Shown: piece by piece, positions 58,341-64,000 of the stretch | How the letters are laid out: every line of letters starts with the position of its first letter | Numbering within the stretch: the stretch's first letter is position 1 | Assembly (NCBI RefSeq): GCF_900635155.1 | Contig: NZ_LR134002.1 | Location: forward strand, 1,550,001-1,614,000 | Source: Streptococcus sanguinis | GTDB taxonomy: Bacteria; Bacillota; Bacilli; Lactobacillales; Streptococcaceae | DNA: 64,000 bases | Direction: 5' to 3' | Translations under genes and position numbers: made by a program | The notes under the pieces: model-generated | Seen by the model: the letters and a program-made list of their open reading frames with translations, nothing else | What the model was told of the DNA's origin: nothing | Databases searched by the model: none

Positions 58341-58994
58341 TTAAAAGAAGACAATGAGAAGAAAGGCAATTAGGTTATTAGCCAGATGTAAGCCCATTGA
58401 GTAGCGCAGGTCCTTCTTAGCTAGATAGCCTAAGCCAAAGATTGCTCCCAAGATGAAGTAAACCAGAAACTGGACTAGATTGCCCGGCATGTGCAGAAGA
58501 GAGAAAAAGCTGGCAGATACAGTTAAATAAAGCAGAATTTTCGCCAAGCTATTTTGGTTGGGAAAGAGAAACTTAGCCAAAAATCCTCGCGTCAGCAACT
58601 CCTCAAGAATAGGAGCAAAGATTACCATGTATAGGAAGGCAAAGGCTGGCTGCTGCTGAATCAACTCTACAGCAGCATTCTGATTGGCAGAAGATTCAAT
58701 AGGAACGAGCTGCTGGAAGATGATAAAAGCAAGCAAGAGGGCGCTGGGAAGCCAGATAGAGCTGGTCAGCTTGGTATTTTTGATTTCCAGCTTCAAATCT
58801 TTCTGGTACCATTTCCACATGGCAAAAGAATAGAGACTGGCAAGTATGACAAAAATCGGCAAAATCAATAGTTGAGAAGATCCCCCTGTCAGAGAACCTA
58901 TAGTGAAGACAACTATAGTCGAAAAGATATAGGAATACGCCAAGAGGACAAGAATATAAAGGCCAAAATTAGTAAAGAAAGTTTTTAATTTCAT
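58341..58994 (-). CDS. CPBP family intramembrane metalloprotease (copy 2)
   Basis: 217 aa, about six membrane helices. Motif 1 EELLTRG (Glu-Glu...Arg) in FAPILEELLTRGFLAKF and motif 2 His in FSLLHMPGNLV; a further conserved His is in GLHLANNLIAF. This is the CAAX-protease/bacteriocin-processing (Abi) family. Streptococcal members often protect against self-made bacteriocins; no bacteriocin gene is visible here. Last gene of the operon. Confidence 0.9.
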   Translation of the reverse strand: MKLKTFFTNFGLYILVLLAYSYIFSTIVVFTIGSLTGGSSQLLILPIFVILASLYSFAMWKWYQKDLKLEIKNTKLTSSIWLPSALLLAFIIFQQLVPIESSANQNAAVELIQQQPAFAFLYMVIFAPILEELLTRGFLAKFLFPNQNSLAKILLYLTVSASFFSLLHMPGNLVQFLVYFILGAIFGLGYLAKKDLRYSMGLHLANNLIAFLLIVFF

Positions 58995-59015
58995 AGTGAC
59001 TCCTTATAGATTGAT

Positions 59016-59717
59016 TTACTTAAACATAGCTAGCAGCAGTATTATAGCCATGGGGAGATTGTTCAGGATATGAACCAACATGGAATCTTTTATATTCCCC
59101 CGACGAGCATAGGATAAATAAAAAACCAGTCCAAGTGCAAAATAAATTGGGAACTCTGTCAATTGGGTGATATGAGGTAAAGTAAAGACCACGGAGGTCA
59201 CAAGGGCAGCTAGCACTTTTTGATTATGATTGAAGAAGAAGGCAGTACCAAAACCGCGGAAAATTAATTCTTCCATGATAGGAGCGATAAAAGCAATCGT
59301 TGCAACAAAGAGCAAGGCAAAGAAGATACGCTGCGAAGACATCATTCCCCCTAGCCCTTGTATGGCGCTGTCATTACTGGTCTGGGAATTGCCGCTCAGG
59401 ATGAGATTGAGATAAACACCGACAATAGCAGCCACTCTGGCAAGGAAAAAGAATAGAAAAGCAAAACCGATGTCCTTGCCAGACAGTTTGAATTTCTTCT
59501 TTTCTTCAGGCACACGCTTCTGATAACGCTGCCATAAGCTACGAAAAATCAAGAAAACTAAAATCAGATACAAGGCTACCAATAAGATTTCTGCATAAAT
59601 AGGTAAACTCTTCCCGAGCCTTAAGAATAGCATTGGAGCAACATTTATAAGGAGGCTAAGAGCAATTAAGCCTATCCATTTTACAAGTCCTAAAGCAATT
59701 GATTTGAAGTTGTTCAT
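59016..59717 (-). CDS. CPBP family intramembrane metalloprotease (copy 1)
   Basis: 233 aa. Motif 1 EELIFRG in IAPIMEELIFRGFGTAFF, His in FTLPHITQLTE and His in MLVHILNNLPMA. It overlaps the DUF3267 gene by 4 bp and is followed after 21 bp by the second CPBP gene. The two are similar in layout but clearly diverged, so not a recent duplication. Confidence 0.9.
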   Translation of the reverse strand: MNNFKSIALGLVKWIGLIALSLLINVAPMLFLRLGKSLPIYAEILLVALYLILVFLIFRSLWQRYQKRVPEEKKKFKLSGKDIGFAFLFFFLARVAAIVGVYLNLILSGNSQTSNDSAIQGLGGMMSSQRIFFALLFVATIAFIAPIMEELIFRGFGTAFFFNHNQKVLAALVTSVVFTLPHITQLTEFPIYFALGLVFYLSYARRGNIKDSMLVHILNNLPMAIILLLAMFK

Positions 59718-60256
59718 TTTGTATTCTCCTTTTGATAAATATTAATACCGACTTCCGTATCCTCAACAGCGATATCACCCTTCTGCCGAAGAATAGCGAC
59801 AGCTAGGAAAAAATCTCCTGCACAGCCGGCTGCATGGAAGCTAGCAAGGACGATATAAGAAGCCGCAGTCAGAATATGCAAGGCATAGATCAAGGTCAGG
59901 GCTAGGCTAATCAGAAAGAATGGTGCCAGGATAATGACGAGCATCCTTTTCCGACTGTAACGACTGCCTGGGCTAGTCGCATAGGCCATGCCGCTCTTAA
60001 AACCAAACTTGACCTTGGTATTTTCATCCCCCAAGACCTTGAAGAAAAAGCCGTGGATCAGCTCATGAATGACCATTAGAACAAGGAGGTAGAATAAGTC
60101 AAAAAAATGAAAAACTTCGCTTCCCTTGCCATACATTAGAATGGCAATCCAGGTAAAGAGGGCTAGAAAAGGGAAGATCAGCAATACAGCCGTTATATTC
60201 AGAGCCAGACTGACCTTTTTATTATGGATAAAATCAAGTTCTTTCAGTAGTTTCAT
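59714..60256 (-). CDS. DUF3267 family membrane protein with HEXXH motif
   Basis: 180 aa with four or five membrane helices. HELIH (residues 64-68) in VIHELIHGFFFKVLGDE and FKSGMAYATSPGSRYSRKRM match the DUF3267 putative zincin family, related in layout to site-2-like membrane proteases. With two CPBP genes behind it, the operon encodes three potential membrane metalloproteases. Substrate unknown. Confidence 0.85.
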   Translation of the reverse strand: MKLLKELDFIHNKKVSLALNITAVLLIFPFLALFTWIAILMYGKGSEVFHFFDLFYLLVLMVIHELIHGFFFKVLGDENTKVKFGFKSGMAYATSPGSRYSRKRMLVIILAPFFLISLALTLIYALHILTAASYIVLASFHAAGCAGDFFLAVAILRQKGDIAVEDTEVGINIYQKENTK

Positions 60257-60284
60257 GATTTCCGCCTTTCATCGAGAAATAAGC

Positions 60285-61049
60285 TTATTTGAAATATTTT
60301 CTTACCATTGGATAATACATAAGATTGATATAGATATGAATCACTAGCAGGACGGCAAAGCCGGAAACGACATTAAGGGGGGTGAAAGTTCCCACTATCC
60401 CTAAAATAACATAGAGGGCTGGCAGAAGTCTCTGATTTACATTAAAGAGAATAAGATAGCACTGTTCATAATTGGCTTGCAGCTCTGACTCATCATAAGA
60501 GAGGGCAAATTCTTTTATTTCCTCAGTAGTCGGAAAGGCTGATAGCTTATAGTGCCGCACCTTCTGAACTGTCTTTAAAAAGACAACTTGCAAAATAATA
60601 TAAAGAAAGGCAATCGCATAATCTATAAGACTCCACTGAAGAGGGCTCTTATGATTAGTGATATTTCCAATAAAAACAACTCCAACTAAAATCGTAAAAA
60701 GAACGATAGCACTGCTGATATTAAAGACAATAGTCGCATATTCCAGATTTTTAAAGGTTAGCCGGTACCATTCATAATTCTTATCCTCATCTGCTTCTTT
60801 TTCATAGGCTTCATTGTATTTACGAGTCCGATAAATCAAGAAAAAGACCAAGGGATATAGGATGATAAGGCCGGCCCTACCTAGCTGGCGCAGCAGTTGA
60901 ACAGAAAAAATAGTCGACCAACTGATGTTTTTTAGCAGACCAGTTTCAGAAAATAAAATAGACAGACCACCTATTAAAGCTCCAGCTAGAAATATAAGGA
61001 CATTATATAAAACTCTTTGCTGTGTAGATATACGTTTTTGCTCTTTCAC
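60285..61049 (-). CDS. DUF3169-like multi-pass membrane protein
   Basis: 254 aa, about six membrane helices with a central charged loop (RTRKYNEAYEKEADEDKNYE). Start is GTG with AAGGAG upstream. The arrangement HTH regulator then this protein matches DUF3169 neighbourhoods that I recall in Firmicutes; the family has no known function. The GTG overlaps the stop of a 34-aa frame. Confidence 0.65.
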   Translation of the reverse strand: MKEQKRISTQQRVLYNVLIFLAGALIGGLSILFSETGLLKNISWSTIFSVQLLRQLGRAGLIILYPLVFFLIYRTRKYNEAYEKEADEDKNYEWYRLTFKNLEYATIVFNISSAIVLFTILVGVVFIGNITNHKSPLQWSLIDYAIAFLYIILQVVFLKTVQKVRHYKLSAFPTTEEIKEFALSYDESELQANYEQCYLILFNVNQRLLPALYVILGIVGTFTPLNVVSGFAVLLVIHIYINLMYYPMVRKYFK

Positions 61050-61150
61050 GACTTCTTCTCCTTTATTTTTTTACAATAGATGATACAAGAATGCTGAGGC
61101 TGAAGGACTGTTTTAGCTCCTGTTGAAATGAATCTTAATTGGTTCTTCAT
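61046..61150 (-). CDS. Possible 34-aa peptide linking the XRE gene and the DUF3169-like gene
   Basis: MKNQLRFISTGAKTVLQPQH then SCIIYCKKIKEKKS. Its ATG overlaps the XRE stop (ATGA) and its TGA overlaps the GTG of the next gene (GTGA), so it could be translated by coupling. It has no strong ribosome-binding site of its own. Basic, with two Cys. It may be a real micro-protein or a chance spacer frame. Confidence 0.35.
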   Translation of the reverse strand: MKNQLRFISTGAKTVLQPQHSCIIYCKKIKEKKS

Positions 61151-61356
61151 TCTGCTTCCTCCACCAGCCGAAAGACATTCTCAACGTTTTCATTGAAAAT
61201 ATGGGCAATCTTAAGGGCAATCACAATCGATGGGGTATATTCGCCCCTCTCTATAAGGCTGATTGTCTGCCTGGAAACACCGGCCAGCTTAGCCAGTTCT
61301 GTCTGGTTGAGACCGTCACGCGCCCTCAACTCCTTGAGTCGATTTCTTAATTTCAT
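61147..61356 (-). CDS. XRE family helix-turn-helix regulator
   Basis: 69 aa, essentially one HTH_3 domain: LRARDGLNQTELAKLAGVSR then QTISLIERGEYTPS. Small regulators of this kind (YozG-like) usually sit in front of genes for membrane proteins and control their own operon. The palindrome at 61759-61778 on the operon promoter is a likely binding site. Confidence 0.9.
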   Translation of the reverse strand: MKLRNRLKELRARDGLNQTELAKLAGVSRQTISLIERGEYTPSIVIALKIAHIFNENVENVFRLVEEAE

Positions 61357-61374
61357 TAAAATCCCCCACTTCTC

Positions 61375-61707
61375 CTAAAGCTCGATAGACCGAATGTCTT
61401 CAATACGAATCAGCTTGGTCTTGGTCTGACCTTTTTTATCTGTCATGCTCAGCTTGACCCATTCTTCATCCACATCCACTACCAGCCAGTTTACCAGCCA
61501 GTTATTGGTTCCAATTGACTCGCTCATAATTGTCGGCTTCTTTCCAATCATTTCTTTTAAAAATCTTGACATTGTTTTGTTCCCCTTTCTTTTTCTTTCT
61601 AAAGACTTTATCCGTCCCTGCATCCGTTTTAGCTTATTGGAAGAATCAATCCCAAAGATAAAAACCATAAAAGTCATCGGAAGCAAGAACCATAAGAATG
61701 CATTCAT
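61375..61707 (-). CDS. Small membrane-anchored protein, first gene of the XRE operon
   Basis: 110 aa. One N-terminal helix (AFLWFLLPMTFMVFIFGI), a basic linker (KRMQGRIKSLERKRKGNK), then a small beta-rich domain (NNWLVNWLVVDVDEEWVKLS, ending RIEDIRSIEL). Good GGAGGG ribosome-binding site. I do not recognise a characterised family; the C-terminal part looks like an SH3-like fold. Confidence 0.75.
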   Translation of the reverse strand: MNAFLWFLLPMTFMVFIFGIDSSNKLKRMQGRIKSLERKRKGNKTMSRFLKEMIGKKPTIMSESIGTNNWLVNWLVVDVDEEWVKLSMTDKKGQTKTKLIRIEDIRSIEL

Positions 61708-61736
61708 AAGCGTCCCTCCATTTCCTGTTCAAAAGT

Positions 61737-61778
61737 ATTGTAACAGATTCTTTTCTTTTTGACAAGTATATTTGTCAA
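61737..61778 (-). promoter_or_regulatory. Promoter and operator of the XRE/CPBP operon
   Basis: Minus strand -35 TTGTCA (61760-61765), 17-bp spacer, -10 TACAAT (61737-61742). A perfect palindrome TTGACAA-N6-TTGTCAA (61759-61778) covers the -35 box, a likely operator for the operon's XRE regulator. Confidence 0.7.
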
Positions 61779-61823
61779 AAAAATAATAATCATTTTCAAA
61801 AACACCATTATCATAGACAAATA

Positions 61824-62003
61824 AGAGGCTGGGACAAAAGTCCTAGCCTCTCAATTGTCTTTGGATTGTCGAGCAAGACGCAGTGGTTGAGTGGGCTCTA
61901 CTACGCTGATTTCATCAGCTTTTACAGCCCTACTCAACTGTGCGGAGGTGGGACGACGAAATCGAATTCTAACGAATTACCGATTTCTGTCCCACTCTCT
62001 TTT
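61824..62003. repeat. 180-bp intergenic repeat, copy 2 (inverted relative to copy 1)
   Basis: Reverse complement of 28071-28250, 178 of 180 bases the same. It ends 3 bp before the argD stop codon. The end next to argD has the GTGGGAC/GTCCCAC hairpin; the far end has the AGAGGCTGGGAC/GTCCTAGCCTCT hairpin. It separates argD from the XRE operon promoter. No ORF. Confidence 0.85.
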
Positions 62004-62006
62004 CCT

Positions 62007-63149
62007 TTATTCATCTACTTGAGAAAACACTTCTTTTAAAGTAGCAATCCCCTGCTGGATTTCCTCCCTACCGATAGTCAATGGTGGCAGGAGACGGATA
62101 ACATTTTCTCCGGCTGTCAGGATAATCAAGCCCTTCTGACGAGCGGCTTCAACAATCTTTGACAAACTGGCACTTGTTTCAATCCCAATCATCATGCCTA
62201 GGCCTCGAACAGCAGAAATCTTTGGATGGTCCCGAAAAGCAAGCTGTAGCTGCTCCATCAAGATGGTACTCTTAGACCTGACTTCTTCCATAAAGCCCGC
62301 CTCTTTCATGATATGCAAGGTCTCCAAGGCAGCTGCCATGGCTAATTTATTGCCACCAAAGGTAGAGCCATGACTGCCAGGTCCAAGAGCAGGAGCCAAG
62401 CTGGATTTTCCTAATAGAGCACCAGCGGGCAGGCCATTGGCTAAACCCTTAGCCAGTGTCACAATATCCGGTATAATCCCATAATGCTCAAAGGAATAAA
62501 GCTGACCCGTGCGCCCCATACCTGTCTGTACCTCATCAACAATCAGTAAAATCCCCTCTCGTTGGCAAAAATCTGCCAAGTCTTTGACAAAGGCTGCTTC
62601 TGCTGGACGAACTCCTGATTCTCCTTGGACCAATTCCAGCATGACAGCTGCCGTATCCTGATTGACCAAGTCTTCTACGCTGGCCAGATCATTGTAAACC
62701 GCATAGCTGAAATGAGGAACCCCATCACCAAATCCTTCCTTGATCTTATCCTGTCCTGTTGCGGCCATAGCGCCAAAGGTCCGACCGTGAAAGGATTGCT
62801 GAAAAGTTATAATGCCTTGCTTGCCAGTAGCTTTGCGAGCTAGCTTAATAGCTGCTTCATTAGCTTCTGCTCCGCTATTGCAGAAAAAAGCCAAATAATC
62901 ATAAGAACCTGCCAGTTCCTGAGCTACCTGCTCTTGCAGAGAGCTAAGATAGAGATTGGGACTGTGCCAGATGCGCCCTGCTTGCTGGATCAAAGCCTGC
63001 TGGACCTGCGGGTGAAAGCCAAGATTGGTTACGCCAATCCCCGATGAAAAGTCCAAATAAGCCTTTCCATCACTGTCAATCAGATAGGCGCCCTCTGCTT
63101 TAACAAACTCAATAGGTGCCCTCTTGTAGTTTTCAAATAAATAAGTCAT
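62007..63149 (-). CDS. argD: Acetylornithine aminotransferase
   Basis: 380 aa, class III PLP aminotransferase. PLP-site blocks are FCNSGAEANEAAIKLARKAT and VDEVQTGMGRTG; the Schiff-base Lys is in VTLAKGLANGLPAG. It converts N-acetylglutamate semialdehyde to N-acetylornithine in arginine synthesis. It starts 2 bp after the argB stop. Confidence 0.96.
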   Translation of the reverse strand: MTYLFENYKRAPIEFVKAEGAYLIDSDGKAYLDFSSGIGVTNLGFHPQVQQALIQQAGRIWHSPNLYLSSLQEQVAQELAGSYDYLAFFCNSGAEANEAAIKLARKATGKQGIITFQQSFHGRTFGAMAATGQDKIKEGFGDGVPHFSYAVYNDLASVEDLVNQDTAAVMLELVQGESGVRPAEAAFVKDLADFCQREGILLIVDEVQTGMGRTGQLYSFEHYGIIPDIVTLAKGLANGLPAGALLGKSSLAPALGPGSHGSTFGGNKLAMAAALETLHIMKEAGFMEEVRSKSTILMEQLQLAFRDHPKISAVRGLGMMIGIETSASLSKIVEAARQKGLIILTAGENVIRLLPPLTIGREEIQQGIATLKEVFSQVDE

Positions 63150-63151
63150 CG

Positions 63152-63889
63152 TTATCCCTCTGCTATCAAGGTGCCCGTCAAAAGATTATCACCTATCAAA
63201 ACCTGCCCGACACCGGAAAGCACAGTCTGAACAGCACTCTCGATCTTAGGAATCATGCCGCCCTTGATGACACCTGTCTGAATCTTCTTGGAAACCTGAC
63301 TGGTCAGAAGCTGGGGCAGGACTTTTTTGTCCTCTAGAACCCCTTCTATATCTGTCATCAGGATCAGCTTCTCTGCCTGTAAGCTACTGGCAACTGCCGC
63401 AGCCAAATAGTCTGCATTGATATTTAAGAGCTCGCCAGCTGTATTTTCCCCTAGCGAAGCCAGCACCGGGACCATGTCCGCAGCCAGCAGCTGCTCTAGA
63501 TAGGCAGTTTGAATCGCCTTCACCTGACCGACATAGCCATAGAGATCTTTATCGATAAAATCTGCCGAAACTGTCTTCCCCAAATGTGAAACCAGCTGAA
63601 GGCTTTCAATATCTGAGTCGTTCAGTTCTTGTGTCAGCGTCCGGCCGACTTGACCTAGCAAGGCTTGCTCAATGATAGGCAAGTCAGACTTAGCTGTTAC
63701 CCGCAACCCCTTAACCTTGCGAGTAGGCAGCTGGCGCTCTTTCATAAGTTGGTTAATGACCAGACCTCCTCCGTGAACGACTACGATTTTCTTACCAGCT
63801 GCTATCCACGCTTGCATTTGCTTGATAAACTTAGTAGACAGCTTTTGCGCAGCAACACCGCCAATTTTTATAACAATCACATCTTTCAT
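63152..63889 (-). CDS. argB: Acetylglutamate kinase
   Basis: 245 aa, amino-acid kinase fold. VIKIGGVAAQKL at the N-terminus, VVHGGGLVINQLM, and LLNINADYLAAAVAS. It phosphorylates N-acetylglutamate. The short length without an N-terminal extension suggests the arginine-insensitive type, which fits a cyclic pathway with ArgJ, whose gene is next upstream. Confidence 0.96.
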   Translation of the reverse strand: MKDVIVIKIGGVAAQKLSTKFIKQMQAWIAAGKKIVVVHGGGLVINQLMKERQLPTRKVKGLRVTAKSDLPIIEQALLGQVGRTLTQELNDSDIESLQLVSHLGKTVSADFIDKDLYGYVGQVKAIQTAYLEQLLAADMVPVLASLGENTAGELLNINADYLAAAVASSLQAEKLILMTDIEGVLEDKKVLPQLLTSQVSKKIQTGVIKGGMIPKIESAVQTVLSGVGQVLIGDNLLTGTLIAEG

Positions 63890-63900
63890 TGCATTTCTCC

Positions 63901-64000
63901 TTAGGTTCTATAGAGGGCATTGATTTTCACATAATCATAGGACAAATCGCAGCCCCAGGCCTGAGCTTCAGCGTCCCCATCGTGTAGGTCAATCGTCAAG
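63901..64000 (-). CDS. argJ: Bifunctional ornithine acetyltransferase / N-acetylglutamate synthase (partial)
   Basis: Only the last 32 codons are in the window: [20 protein letters not shown] then T and TAA. This is the conserved C-terminus of ArgJ, which recycles the acetyl group from N-acetylornithine to glutamate. The order argJ-argB-argD is the usual Gram-positive arginine cluster. Confidence 0.9.
   Translation of the reverse strand, partial: LTIDLHDGDAEAQAWGCDLSYDYVKINALYRT

Overview
The window is chromosomal DNA of an oral streptococcus, most likely Streptococcus sanguinis or a close relative (S. gordonii, S. cristatus). The reasons are the F-ATPase operon with subunit c before subunit a, a full glgBCDAP glycogen operon, non-phosphorylating GapN, MurT/GatD, the cdaA-cdaR-glmM operon, an epuA-endA pair, a class Ib nrdHEF operon and an LPXTG surface adhesin. 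The species call is inference from gene content; no rRNA or tRNA gene was seen.

Layout. 1-2.0 kb: a BlaR1-like peptidase (cut by the left edge), its BlaI-type repressor and a DUF1304 membrane protein. 2.2-4.6 kb (+): an RclA-like flavin disulfide reductase and a ferredoxin/flavodoxin-NADP reductase. 4.6-9.7 kb (-): whiA-yvcK-rapZ, ridA, obg with a 53-aa partner gene, and a DUF4044 micro-protein. 9.8-14.8 kb (-): an LPXTG adhesin, then glmM-cdaR-cdaA (c-di-AMP synthesis linked to amino-sugar supply). 14.9-17.05 kb (+): murT-gatD, which amidates lipid II.

17.1-26.0 kb (-) is the accessory part: an AT-rich tandem run of about ten multi-pass membrane proteins in a few paralogous families with no function that I recognise. 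Four of the ten reading frames each carry one single-base frameshift at a short homopolymer, while the housekeeping genes on both sides are intact. This is my best candidate for an undescribed system: its members keep conserved ends and vary in the middle, and several neighbours overlap by exactly 8 bp.

26.1-32.2 kb (-): a YdiF-type ABC-F ATPase, a 180-bp repeat, a small membrane protein, a membrane-anchored matrixin-like protease, and DUF1146-murA-epuA-endA. 32.4-38.7 kb (-): atpEBFHAGDC. 38.9-40.5 kb: manA and a PAP2 phosphatase. 40.6-48.9 kb (-): glgBCDAP behind a promoter with a CcpA (cre) site. 49.2-52.9 kb (-): gapN and ptsHI. 53.5-57.2 kb (+): nrdH-nrdE-(nrdK-like)-nrdF behind two NrdR boxes. 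57.3-61.8 kb (-): a lipid kinase, then an XRE-regulated set of membrane proteins (two CPBP proteases, a DUF3267 protein, a DUF3169-like protein). 61.8-64 kb (-): a second, inverted copy of the 180-bp repeat, then argD-argB and the tail of argJ.

Regulatory points read directly from the sequence: three genes (murT, the DUF1146 gene, the ABC-F gene) have a -10 box 6-7 nt before an ATG that has no Shine-Dalgarno sequence, so they look leaderless. A small frame between nrdE and nrdF has a good ribosome-binding site in front of ACG where ATG is expected. A perfect TTGACAA-N6-TTGTCAA palindrome lies on the promoter of the XRE operon.
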